Shown: in pieces, positions 23,737 through 35,448 of the stretch
Layout: each line of letters opens with the position of its first letter
Position numbering within the stretch: position 1 is the stretch's first letter
Assembly (NCBI GenBank): GCA_036927565.1
Contig: JAYESD010000003.1
Location: forward strand, 37,141,325-37,205,324
Source of the DNA: Tuctoria greenei
Taxonomy: Eukaryota > Streptophyta > Magnoliopsida > Poales > Poaceae
DNA: 64,000 bases
Reading direction: 5' to 3'
Program-made: the position numbers and the translations under genes
Notes under the pieces: model-generated
Told to the model about the DNA's origin: nothing
Seen by the model: only the letters and a program-made list of their open reading frames with translations
Database searches by the model: none

Positions 23737-24765
23737 CAAGTACGTAGAGTAGATGGCTTAGAATGACTCAATGAAACTTGCGCTGGCGCTAAGGTTCAAA
23801 AGTATTCAAATGGGAGTCGGGGGTCCTCTTTTTATAGGGGTCCCAAAAACTAGCCGTTGCCTGCATTGAATGTCTGGACTAATCCGGCGTGGAACCCTAG
23901 ACTAGTCCGACCTGCTGGGTCCACACTACGTCACACTCCACAGAGAGTGACATACTCTCCGAAGTTTGAATTTCAAACGGTCATGATATATCAGACTAGT
24001 TCGGCCAACAACAGACTAATCCGAACTCAAACATAATGTATTGGTCTGCTAAAAAACGTATATGTCTGGAAATACCGGACTAGTTCGACCACTGGAGCGG
24101 ACAAGTATGGTCAACATGACTTAGCCTCAGAAACCCCTTCTCACTCAACCCCACGGACTAGTCCGCCTCACAACGGACAAGTTTGAAGTACAACAGAAAC
24201 CTTTAGTCCGGCTGAAAATGGACTAATCTGGGAAGTCCGGACTAGTTTGACCTTTGTGGTAGACAAGTCGGCCTCCCTAGACTTAGCTCTGAAAACTCGC
24301 ACCAAGCGTAGAACGGACTATAGTCCGTCCCCAAACGGACAAGTCTGAACTCACACAGAAACTCTTAGTCCAACTGAAAATAAACTACTTTGGACAACCC
24401 GAACTAGTCCACCCTTGCTACCCGGACAAGTCCGGCCTCATGGGAAAACTCTCAATAAGGCTTCTCACTTAAGTTTTCTCTCAACCACAACTTTGAGCCC
24501 TCTTCTATGATCTCAATCCACTTGATACACACACCCTCACACATAGAAGGCTAGTCTAAACTCAACACATAAGAAACCCTAATTTTCATGCTTGAGTCTT
24601 CGACACTCATTTCAATCTTTTCCTTTTTAAGAGATCTTATTTAATTTCAATCTTCAAACTTGTGCTTGATATCAACTGAGCTCATTAGTTTCTTAATTTG
24701 TCGTCATGAATCATCCAAAACCCACGGGGATGCCTAGATGTACTTTCAATCTCCCTTTTTTTGGT

Positions 24766-25197
24766 GATTGATGACAACACATTAAACTTTTAACAAAAAT
24801 ATAATTTGGTTTTCATAACAAGTGTGTGTATGAGTAACTCCCTCTCAATGTATGCATCATGAATGAAGGATTTGAGAGAGTTATCATACACACACATGTT
24901 ATGGTGGAGTGCCTAAGTGATGTGTCCATTATTTGTGATAAGGCAATAAACATGAGTGTGAAATAGGCAATATTGAGCATCACATCACAAATAAGCATAA
25001 CAAATATCATAATGTGCATATAATCCTTAACACAATTGAAGTCTTACACAAACTAAATGTGAGAGTTTTAAAAACATAATATGCGTCCATAGGATCACAA
25101 GAGAGACAACAACTCTAATAAGAATGTACCCCCTTCCAATCTCTCTCCCTTTGGCATCAAGACACCAAAAAGGAAAAGAGGAAGGAAGTCCTACAAA
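24766..25197. other. Non-coding spacer between purine tract and env-like ORF of the Sirevirus element
   Basis: AT-rich, no gene seen. It resembles the equivalent spacer of the second env-like element at 59885-60464, both containing CTCCCTTTGGCATCAAGACAC-like sequence next to the end of the ORF. Confidence 0.6.
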
Positions 25198-26662
25198 CTA
25201 CTCTTCGTCGTCGTCTTGCTGGTCATTGTCGCTCTGTGTAGCCTCCGAATCTTCAATGTCTTCATTGTAGTCTTCATCGTTGGAGGTTGCAGCCTTGGAG
25301 GTTCCATCTTCCTCCAAATGAGCGAGTTCATCGGTAGTGAACTCGGGAAACAGAGTCAACTCTCCATCGCTGTCCGCGGCAGGAGACAAGGGAACCTCGA
25401 GCTTGCCGCACATCGCCTTGAGGTACTTCTTTTGGCAAAGCTCCATGCGATGAGTCCGAACTTCCACCTTCCGACAAGAAGCGAAAAGTTCCTTGAAGCA
25501 CTTGAAGAAGCCGCTTCTAGAGTTAGATGGAGGAGGAGGAGGTGGAGAAGCCACCAGATGAGAGGGGGAGGTAGGAGGATTGACATTCTTCCTTCTTGGT
25601 GCAATAGGCTCGGGAGGAGGAAGTTGAGGGCGAAGCCTCCGATGAGTAACATCCTTCTTGAATTTTAGCCCGTAGACCTTCTCAATTAGATACATGATAT
25701 ATGGTGCATAGCCACACAAGCGACTGGGGGTGTGAGAGATGTTGAAGATGTCATCAAAGATATACTCCACAACATTGAATCGAGCATTCCGATCAATGAT
25801 CACCATCAAACGCCTCAAATTTCCTTGAATGATCCCCGCATCTAATCCTCGGGGGCGATAGTCTTCCTTAGAACACAGTTGACCACACTGTACAATGGCT
25901 TGATGTTTCTTATGTGGCCCGCATCATAAATTGCATGGCTTGGATACATGAAATCCAAATCATCCCTATTAACTACCTTGAGATTTGAAATGATGATCTC
26001 GTTATCAGTTTGATTCTCCAAGCCAAGAATTTGGGCAAACTCCCAATATGTGATTGAGTATTGCTCACCATTGGTGAGCCAAGTAATCCTCCGATCGCCT
26101 TGCTTATGGAAGTAGATTGTGGTGTAGAATTGCACAATAACTTCAATGTTCCAATCATATATGAAAGCCATGAGATTCTTGAGTCCATATCGCTCAACAG
26201 CCTCAATCACCGCATTGAATGAAACATGGTTCTTCTCCACCATGTAATACCAATCAATCTGTTGAGCATCGGTTACTGGAGTTTCCTTGGTCATATAGAC
26301 TGCCCAATGGTAACCAAAATTGAAGTCACACAAAAAACGGGGTCAGCGGTGTGCTTCTCATACCTATAGCGGTCTTCCATCCTCAATCTTTTTGCCTTCT
26401 CTGCCCCTTTTCCTCTAAATATATTAGCTTCAACAGTGGCTTGTAGATTTGGATTCCTAACAGGTGAAGACATTCTTAAAGGGCCAATGGGTTGTGAGGA
26501 CCCCTTTTTACCCTTTTCTTCTATGGTGACACCAGCTTGCACCTTGCTTTTGGGCTTCTTCGCAGTTGGTGTTCTCTTCTTTGGTGGTTCATCCGCCGGT
26601 GATTTGCCTTTGTCCTTTTCACCTCTAGCCGCTTGAGTTCTTGTTTTCTCACCCATTGTCAC
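25198..26662 (-). pseudogene. env-like ORF3 of the Sirevirus element ('putative plant transposon protein' type), broken
   Basis: Three overlapping minus-strand frames (26662-26291, 26333-25842, 25818-25198) encode one protein of about 480 residues. The N-terminus is basic and low-complexity (KGKSPADEPPKKRTPTAKK). The core has NLMAFIYDWNIEVIVQFYTT, TWLTNGEQYSITYWEFAQIL and NISHTPSRLCGYAPYIMYLI. The C-terminus is Pro-rich, then very acidic (EDYNEDIEDSEATQSDNDQQ). It matches the env-like ORF at 60465-61912 block by block. Such ORFs sit after pol in Sirevirus elements; the function is unknown and no signal peptide or clear membrane span is visible. Two frameshifts (about 26300 and 25830) inactivate it. 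Confidence 0.8.
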
Positions 26663-27658
26663 AAGCCTCTTCTTCCTTGGAGCTAGCTCAGCTGCAGCTG
26701 AGTTATGAGCCTCACGTTGCTATTGCTTGGCCTTCCTTGCCTCAGTCCTCAACTCGAGGAAAGCTATTGCAAGTTCTCACCCCTCACGAGCACGGCGATA
26801 GGTTTCTTGCCTCGGTGCCTCGTGTACGGGACCAGATAGAGGCGAGCCATTGGGGTTTACATTGTCCCTGAGAAGAGATAAACACAAGAGTATATGAGAC
26901 CAAGGAAGTGGAATATTGCGTTAGAATTCACAGAAACGATCGAGGTCAAGGTTCTCACTGTGAACCCCAGACTTGTCGGCACGAGCCGGACTTAACTGCC
27001 TTATAGCCGGACTAGTCCGGTGTACATAGCAAGAACCCTAATCTTCAGGATTTTTGCAAAAACTACGAATCCTGGCACAATATTCCAACATATAGAACAA
27101 ATTTTGTGAAGAAGTTTCTATCAAAATACCTAAAAGATTTGAGTTTGGAAGGATTTAGGGTTAGGTAAAGAATACCTCTTCAAATTGATAAAATGTGGAT
27201 GAAGAATCAACCTAGGATGCTTGGGGAAGAGTTCCCACACACCTTGGGGCTTCAATCCACGGAGTGGAATCAGTTTTTGGTGGATGGAATTGAAAACCGC
27301 CAATTTGGGGGGGGGGGTACAATTTCCGTTTTTGAGGAGAGAGAGTGTGAGTGGAAGAGTGAAGAGTCGGGGAGCCCCCTGAGGAGGTTAAGTCCCCAAG
27401 GGCCGGACTAGTCCAGTTGGAGACCCGGACTTGTCTAGACAATCCGGAGTGCCGGACTGGTCCGGCCTCCGTAGGGACTAGTTTTCACAAAAGATGTTTG
27501 TAAACATGCTCAGTAAGCAATCAACAACCAAAATATGAACATAACTTAAAAATATTCAATAATTTCAAATAGTTTTCTAGAAAAGTGAGGGAGAAGAGTT
27601 TTTTGCAAGCATGCATGAATTTTGAATCAAATACTAGTAACGATCAGATACGCAAGAT
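26663..27658. other. Spacer between RNase H and env-like ORF, with palindromic GGACTAGTCC motifs
   Basis: No coding sequence recognised. The exact palindrome CGGACTAGTCCG lies at 27008-27019 and variants cluster at 26970-27020 and 27400-27480. A run of 11 G occupies 27307-27317. Confidence 0.6.
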
Positions 27659-30600
27659 TCAAGCCACATTCCTAGAATCCAAGATATTGAGCTCACTCCT
27701 AAATTCACAAAATCTTTTCTCATCTAAGGGCTTGGTGAATATATCGGCCACTTGGTTTTCGGTTCTCACATGAGAAATCACTATGTCTCCTTTGATAGAG
27801 TGATGTCTCAAGAAATGATGGCGGATATCAATGTGCTTGGTCCTTGAGTGTTCAACTGGATTGTGGAATATTTTTATGGCACTCTCATTGTCGCATAAGA
27901 GAGGAATATGACACAAGTTTATGCCATAGTCCCTAAGAGTTTTCCGCATCCAAAGAAGTTGTGCACAACAACTTCCGGGTGCAATATAATCCGCTTCGGC
28001 TGTGGAGAAAGCAATGAATTTTTTTTCTTTAAGGATCAAGATACTAGGTATCTATCCAAGAATTGGAAAGTCTCAAAGGTACTCTTTCTATCAACTTTGC
28101 ACCCCACATAATCCGCATCGGAATATTCAATGAGATTAAACTTGGAGCCCTTGGGGTACCAAAGTCCTAGTCTTGGTGTGTGAACCAAATATCTAAGAAT
28201 TTTCTTTACGGAGGTCAAATGAGACACCTTAGGAGTAGCTTGGAATTGAGCACACATACACACACTTAGCATTATATCGGGCCTAGATGCACATAAGTAA
28301 AGCAATGAACCAATTATGGAACGCTATACTTGGACCATCTTCATTAAGGTCGAGGTGCCCATTGGAGTCTTGATGGGTTTGGCTTTTTCCATGTCAAACT
28401 TCTTGAGTATGTCTTGTGTGTACTTCGTTTGACTAATGAATGTGCCTTCCTTGAGTTGATTCACTTGAAATCCTAAGAATAACTTCAACTCCCCTATCAT
28501 GGACATCTCAAACCTTTCGGTCATAATCTTAGAAAACTCATCACAAAAAGTTTTGTTAGTAGGACCAAATATAATATCATTGTCATAAATTTGACAAACA
28601 AACAAATCATCATTGAAGTGCTTAGTGAATAGAGTATAGTTGACCTTCCCAATTTTGAAACCATTTTGAGTTAGAAAGTCTCTAAGGCACTCATACCAAG
28701 CTCTAAGAGCTTGTTTGAGTCCATAGAGAGCCTTACACAATTTGTAGATATGGTTTGGGAAGTCTTGATCTTCAAAACCTGGGGGTTGCTCCACATACAC
28801 CTCTTCTTTGATTGTACCATTGAGAAATGCACTCTTGGCATCCATTTGATATAGCTTGAAATCATAGTGAGTAGCAAAAGGCAAGTAATATGCGAATTGA
28901 TTCAAGCCTAGCTACGGGAGCAAATGTTTCATCAAAATCCAAACCTTCGACTTATGAGTACCCCTTAGCCACAAGTCGTTCTTTGTTCCTTGTAACCCCC
29001 CCGTGCTCATCTTGTTTGTTGCAGAACACCCATTTGGTGCCCACAACATTTGCAATTGACCTGTTCACGAGATCCCATACTTGATTTCTTTTAAAATTGT
29101 TGAGCTCTTCTTGCATGGCCATCACACAATCCAGATCTTGTAGTGCTTCTTCAACCTTGTGAGGCTCCAAAGAAGAAACAAAAGTGTAATGTTCACAAAA
29201 ATTTGCAACACGAGATCGAGTGGTTACCCCTTGGAGATATCTCCAAGGATGTTGTCAATGGGATGGTCCCATTGGACGCTTTGATGTACTCTTGGGTGTG
29301 GTGCTTCAGTTCTTGGAACTTAATCATCTTCTTCCCCACTTTCTTCGTCTCCCCCTTGATTGATGCCTCCATTTTCATCTTGTTGAAGCGCATCTTGATG
29401 GTATTGAGCTTGATCATTTGAGAAAGAGTTTGCTTGATGTGTCGGTTGGTTACTTGAGTCCTGAGGTTGTTCTTGTGGCCGAATGTCTCCAAGTCCCATA
29501 CTTCCTATCACCACTCGTGGAGCTTCTTCTTGATCTAGCACATGGCGATCAACGTGCTCCACTTGGGAGCCATTAGTCTCATCAAACACTACGTCATGTG
29601 CTACTTCAAAAATTCTAGAGAATTTGTTGAAAACACAATAGGTGTAAGTGTTTGAGTCATAACCAAGCAAGAAACCCTCATTGGACATTGAATAGAACTT
29701 CGAGGTCCTAGGCTTCTTGTTGAGAATATATCATTTGCTCCCAAAAACACAAAAATAGGAAATATTGGGTTTGTTACCTGTTAGGAGTTCATAAGACATA
29801 TTCTTCAATATGCGATAGAGATATAACCGATTTATGGCATGACAAGCGGTGTTAACCGCTTCTGCCCAAAACCGGTTCGACGTCTTGTATTCTTCAAGCA
29901 TGGTTCTAGCCATCTCAATGAGAGTCCTATTCTTCCTCTCAATCAACCAATTTTGTTGAGGGGAGTAGGGAGTCGAGAACTCATGCTTGATGGCTTCTTC
30001 AAAAAAAAACTCTTCAACTTGAGTGTTCTTGAACTCGGTGCAATTGTCACTCCTTATAATCTTGATTTTCAAGGAGAAATCATTTTGAGCTCTCCTCAAG
30101 TATTTCTTGAGGACACCTTGAGTCTCACTTTTATCATGCATAAAGAACACCCAAGTGAAACTAAAAAATCATCAATAATTACAAGACTGTATTTGTTACT
30201 TCCAATGCTTATGTAGGCGATTGGAGCGAAGAAGTCCATGTGTAGAAGCTCCAATGGTCTTGTTGTTGTCATGGTGTTTTTGGATGGATGTTGAGCTCCG
30301 ACTTGCTTTCCAGCTTGACATGCGCTACATGGCCTATCATTTTCAAACAAAACATTCTTTAAACCATGAATGTGCTTGTCCTTAAGAAGTTTTTGCAAAT
30401 TTCTCATCCCAACATGGGATAGTCTTTTATGTCAAAGCCATCCCATGTTTGTTTTTGCAATTAAGCATGTGTCAAGTTGTGCTTTATTCGCGGAGAAATC
30501 CACAAGATAAAGCTTTCCCTTGAGGACACCCTTATAAGCAATTGAGTCATTGCTCCTTCTTTTGATGATCACACCCTCATTAGTGAAAAGAGAATTATAA

Positions 30601-31252
30601 CCTTTATCACATAGTTGTGATACGGACAATAGGTTATAATCAAGTGAATCAACATGTAAAACATTGGAAAGAGTATGAGTAGGAGATATAGCAATTTTAC
30701 GAGTGCCAAGGATTTTCCCTGGGCTATTGTCCCCAAAGTAGATTGCCTCGCTTGGATCTTCACTTTTCTCATACTCCACCAACATCTTCTCCTCTTCGAT
30801 CATATGATTTGTGCATTCACTATCAAGGACCCACTTAGTCCCACCGGAGGAGTATGCCTACAAAAAAAATTAAGCCTTGGTTTTAGGTACCCAAACAGTG
30901 TTGGGTCCTTTGATGTTAGTCAAGAGGCATTTGGCACTCACATGAAAGGTTTTGAACTCTTGCGGAGTGGCCCAACATACTTAGCATAAGGCTTACCAAC
31001 TTTGTTCCTCAACAGGACATATGAAGCATCAAAATCATGAAACAATGGATGAGGTTTGTTTTTAGGCATGTTGTGTGAGGTAGCTATGTTCTTTCCGTTG
31101 TTGTTGTGGTATGATCCTCCTTTAACAAAAACAATCAAGTCTTTGCCATTCTTGGGTGTCTTAGCATTTTGCTTCCTCCCAATAGAATAGCCAAGACCAT
31201 CTTCGACAAGAAGATGTCTTGTATTGGTGGATGCACTACGTGCATATGCCAT
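27659..31252 (-). pseudogene. Copia pol of the Sirevirus element: protease, integrase, RT, RNase H (inactivated)
   Basis: Minus-strand blocks in order: protease near 30815 with WVLDSECTNHM, where the expected DSG is DSE; VLHVDSLDYNLLSVSQLCD (30640); integrase with CSACQAGKQ (about 30320), LLHMDFFAP, IIRSDNCTEF (about 30050) and ERKNRTLIEMARTML (about 29920), so D, D and E remain; RT from KWVFCNKQDEHGG (29030) through [10 protein letters not shown] and [14 protein letters not shown] to the catalytic position, which reads YDNDIIFG instead of YVDD (about 28580); and RNase H with CDNESAIKI, EHSRTKHIDIRHHFLR (27830-27780). Stops and frameshifts occur at about 30430, 30100, 29720, 29180, 28910 and 28320. 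The altered protease and RT centres show long inactivity. Confidence 0.9.
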
Positions 31253-31967
31253 CTTCTCCTTGTCAAAAATGCCACCTTTTGGTGCTTGCTTGTTTTATGC
31301 AACTTTAAGCTCATCTTTCAATTTTAGCATCAAGTTAGAGCATTTGAAAGCTTGAGGTGTTTTGGATTTAACATTTGTGGAAGGTGAGCTTTTAAAGGAA
31401 GAAGGTGCATTGACCTTGAGAGACTCCACTTGTGTTTCAGGAATCTTGTTAACTTTTGTCAAGCTAACAAGTTCATCCTTTAGCACAATTGTAGTCTTCT
31501 CAAGATTCGAGCAAGTTGACTCGCTCAAAGAGAGTTCACGCTCAAGTGCATTGCTTCTTTCTCTTTCAAGCTCCAAGAGCTCCTCAAACTCTTGACATAT
31601 CTCCTTTTGTTGGATGAGCATGTGCTCTTGATGATTGATGAGCTCTTGCTTTTCAAATATCTCATTCGACAACATCTACAACCTTTTCGATGTACTCATA
31701 CTCATATCTTTAAGCATGTCTTCGTTTTCACTACCACTATCAAAATTATCAAGTGATGAAATTGAGGAAGGTGATTTAGATTTAACCTATTTTATTCCCT
31801 ACTTGGCCATAAGGCATGTTGGTCTTGAGCTCTCCAAGTTGGGGAAGAGCTTGTTCTCCGTGGTTGACCTCTTCTTGGCAATTGTTGCCATCTTCTCTTC
31901 TTGTTCTTCGTCGGAGGAGTCCTCATTTGAATACCACTCTTTTCCAAGGTGGGCTTGCTCTGATTGT
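31253..31967 (-). pseudogene. Gag C-terminal linker with coiled coil, Sirevirus element
   Basis: Frames 31295-31675 and 31799-31967 encode an acidic serine-rich stretch (YSNEDSSDEEQEEKMATIAK) and then a heptad-like coiled coil of about 100 residues (EKQELINHQEHMLIQQKEIC; LLELERERSNALERELSLSE). This is the region between the zinc knuckle and protease in Sirevirus gag-pol. Copia element 2 is inserted at its upstream end. Confidence 0.8.
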
Positions 31968-33586
31968 GTAAGACCTATGTGTGCTGAATACATTGGCTTG
32001 TAGTGAATACACTTGCTTTGACGATAAAAGTTTTGAATATCACCAAAACACCTTTTTATTAAGATCCTGCTAGTTTTTTAAGCTCCGACGGGAGCTTGGT
32101 TGTACTAGTTTTGGTAAGCTCCGGTGCTAGATTCTACTAGCTTTTGTTAGCTCTGGCTCAAGGTCCGGGTTGCTCTCGCAATGTCCGGAACTTCACCGCA
32201 ATGCTTCTGTTTTTTCATTTGCAATGTTTCGTACTTGCTTTACATCTCTGGAAAGATTGCTTAGTATTCATTTGCTAAGTTTTTGGTGCGTTTTGATTGA
32301 TATGGATGATATAGTTCTTACTGTGGTTTTGCAACATGCTTATGTGAGGTTCTCACGTAAGGTGTTGTGTTCGGAACTGACTTGAGTCAAGTCGAGGACT
32401 TGGGCTCGTATGGATTGGTTGTTTATTCATGTGCAAGTGTTGCTTCAGTTCAAGACATGGCTGGTGATGGGATCCATTGGACTAGTCTCAGGGAGGAGAT
32501 GAGGTTCCAACAACCAAATTCAGGAGGAATTGTGGTTGAGCTGATCAGGAGGTTGCACATCATGATTGAATCAAGAACAATGCATGTGAAGGTATCGTGG
32601 ACGTCATTGGAAGATGTTTGCACCTGTGCAAGGAGTGCATGGACGTGGCTACATGGTTCCGAGACGTGATGAAGAGATGTGGACGTAAAGAGTTGGTCGG
32701 AAAGGTCCAACCGACTAGGTTATGGACTTAGGCTACGACTGAGTCGGGTTTGACTCAAATATGGAAAGATTTGAGTTGGTTATGATAGGATTTCGTGTGG
32801 GTCACGAATTTGAGTTGTTTAGGAATGTGGGATACGTTCCTAAGGTGTTTGGAAGTCTTAAGATTGCTTCTATCTGCGTATAGAAGAATCTTAAGCAGTT
32901 ATGGAAAGTTACGATTCGTGAACAGAGTAGGATTAGGTTCCTGATCTGAGTTGAGTTGGCTTTCGAGCTAGTTATATAAGCAAGGTAGCCCATAGATCGT
33001 GGTTCACTACTTTGGGCTTGCTCCTCTTGTGTTCTATTGAATAAAATTCGTAGTTTGAAGGAACTTTTGTGCCTTGTTCCTCCGACTTTTTCCAGACAAG
33101 TTTTACTCGTCGAGTTTCTGGATAGCACTACCTTTTTTTGGTGGTTTTATCATAACTCTAGTTTTACAGATCCAATTGACGTGATTCTTTTTGGGTTGTC
33201 TTCACAACTTGATTATCTATCATCTGTCAAAATTTCACGGTCATTGGATTTGTGGTCTATGATCTACACGAGTTTCTTTGCAGCGTTCCAGAACTGTTTT
33301 TTCTCGGGTAGGGCAGATTGACCTTTGTTTGATCTTTCGATCATAACTTGAGTTTTTCTCGACGGATTTGAGTGATTCTTGTTGTGTTGTCTTCGTGACT
33401 TGATTCTCTCTGATATCTATCACTTTTGTCACGGTGAAACACGTTTAGATTAGTCTCACACACGGTTTTTTTTAACAGATCGTTTTTCTACCGCAGGGGT
33501 TGCGGTTTAATTGTTTCCACTGCGTAAGATTTTTAAATCTACCATTCACCCCCCTGGTAGATTTTCATGTGCTCTTTGATCCTACA
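31968..33586 (+). repeat. 5' LTR of Copia element 2
   Basis: Matches 39616-41235 end to end. A TATA-like GTTATATAAGCAAGG lies at 32970-32984 and its copy at 40619; it is the probable LTR promoter. Short ORFs present in both LTRs are LTR sequence, not genes. Confidence 0.92.
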
Positions 33587-33587
33587 A

Positions 33588-33600
33588 TTGGTATCAGAGC
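33588..33600 (+). other. Primer-binding site of Copia element 2 (initiator tRNA-Met)
   Basis: TTGGTATCAGAGC follows the LTR end CCTACA by one base. TGGTATCAGAGC is the standard complement of the plant initiator tRNA-Met 3' end. Confidence 0.9.
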
Positions 33601-33648
33601 CACAGTGCTCTAATCTTTGTGATTTGCGTGTGTTTTTGACTAATCATC

Positions 33649-35439
33649 ATGGAGAAGTACTCTGCCAAACCTTGTCTGTTCACTGGTATTGATTTTCAGG
33701 GTTGGAAGGCACGCATGGAGGCCTTCATCCAGGCACAAGGCTTTGCAATATGGGAGAAGGTATACAAGCCTTACGAAGTGCCATCAAACGATCAAGTTAC
33801 AGCTACAAATCTGAGAGATGTCGACAACAACAACAAGGCTCGGAACTTGATCATACAAGGATTAACACGAAGCGACTTCGATCGTGTTGCACACCTCCAA
33901 TCTGCATACGATGTGTGGAAAGCACTTTGTGACTACCACGAAGGATACAACACGATCAAAGAGGTAAGGCAAGACATGTTCAAGAAAGAATACATGCGCT
34001 TCGAGATGCAACCCGGTCCTACTTCCCGGGATGAAAAGAAAACAAGAACAAAGCACTCCTCTACAAAAGATACGAAGAAAAAGAAGGGTTTTACGGGACA
34101 TCAATTGGTGAGCAGTTTTATGTCAACACTCCAGGAACTTGGCTCAAGCGACGTGGACATTGGAAGTTATGAAGATGAAGATGATTTGGCAAACTTGTGC
34201 TTCATGGCGGGCAAGTCAAGATCAAGTATGGAGGAGGCAAAACACAACAGCGACAATGAAGAGGTATGTCCTACTTGCAAAGAAATGTGTGATGCTATTT
34301 CTCATGCCACTGTTATTGTTAAGAAAAAAGGACAAAAAGCTTAGGGACAATGCTTTTAAAATTGAGTCACTAGAATCCGAAATTAATCGTTTGAAATCCT
34401 TGATTCCTAGTGATGATTCTTGTTCCTCATGTGACTTAATATATGAACAATTGTCCTCCCTAAGAAGTGCACATACCTCCACACTTGATAAACTTGAACT
34501 TGAAATTGAAAAGAACAAAAAGCTTGCTGCAGTTAATATTGGAAACTTAAAACATGCTTCTTGTTCTACAATTGATTTGCATTGTTCTAGTTGTGATGAT
34601 CTTGATAAGAAACTGCAATATGCTATGAATGAAATCTCTATATTGAACAATGCTTTACGTTGTCATGAAGTTAAATATTGTTCCAATTGCAAATTAAAAG
34701 GAAAAACTTCATGTGAAAATTGCCTTGATCTGTCCATAAACTTGATAACATGCATAAGACATTTGATCGGTTTTGTAATGGGAATAAGAACCTAAACTTG
34801 CTGCTGAATTCATCCAAGTCTTGCAATGATAAAACTGGTTTAGGTTTTGATTCTCATGCTCATGCTAAGGCACATCCACCTAAAAGTGTAAAGTCATTAG
34901 GAAGTGGTTTGATTCAAACAGTTCCTAAACAAAAAGAAGTGGTTTTCAAATCTGCAGGAGTATTGTCTCATTCAGTTTCAAATAAAAATGTTGTTTGCTC
35001 ATCTAGACTTGAACACAAAGTTAAATTTCATTGTACCTACTGTGGTAGAGATGGTCATGTCATAGATTTTTGTTATAGACTAGCTAAACAACAGAAAAGG
35101 GAAAGAATGGTTGCTAGATCTCATAACTTTCATGCAAAATTTGCTGCACATATTGAACCGAATGTACAACCCGCTGTTTTGAGTAAAAAACATTCAAAGT
35201 TTACCTCCGGACCTTCTATTTTTGCCTCCGGAGCTACTGATGTTTGTGCTACACAAGTAACACCTTATAGTTCAGTATTTAAGAATAAAAAATCTCAAAC
35301 CTTAACTCATAAACCTGCTATTTTGTCTCAGCTTTCGCGTGTTTTTCCTGCTGCACGTCGCGTGACTCAGTACTGGATTCCTAAATGCCTTTTGACTAAC
35401 CCCAGTATTGAGTCATCGACGTATTGTGCTTCAATGTAG
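33649..35439 (+). pseudogene. Gag of Copia element 2 (frameshifted, shortened)
   Basis: The start ATG at 33649 lies 49 bases after the primer site. The N-terminus has the Copia gag signature LFTGIDFQGWKARMEAFIQA and AYDVWKALCDYHEG. After QPGPTSRDE the usual capsid C-terminal half seems missing and lysine-rich sequence follows, so an internal deletion is likely. A frameshift at an A-run (about 34325) moves the frame into a coiled-coil, Cys-rich linker (34340-34795). The third frame, 34750-35439, holds the zinc knuckle CTYCGRDGHVIDFC (35035-35076). The frame ends with a stop at 35437. Confidence 0.85.
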
Positions 35440-35448
35440 GTTACACGT

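Larger units (their letters stand above)
15869..24748 (-). repeat. 3' LTR of the Sirevirus element, split by the Gypsy insertion
   Basis: The LTR begins TGAATGTCGCCTAGAGGG at 15869 and ends GATGTACTTTCA at 24748. It matches the 5' LTR at 50717-52382. Without the Gypsy and one copy of its duplication, the two halves (15869-16544 and 23742-24748) total about 1.68 kb, close to the 1.67 kb of the other LTR. Both halves are full of GGACTAGTCC-type palindromes. The next bases (24749-24765, minus strand) form the purine tract AAAAAAAGGGAGAT. Confidence 0.88.

Noticed and set aside
32367..32669. ORF beginning MAGDGIHWTSLREEMRF, also at 40105-40317
   Set aside because: It occurs at the same place in both LTRs of Copia element 2, so it is LTR sequence.
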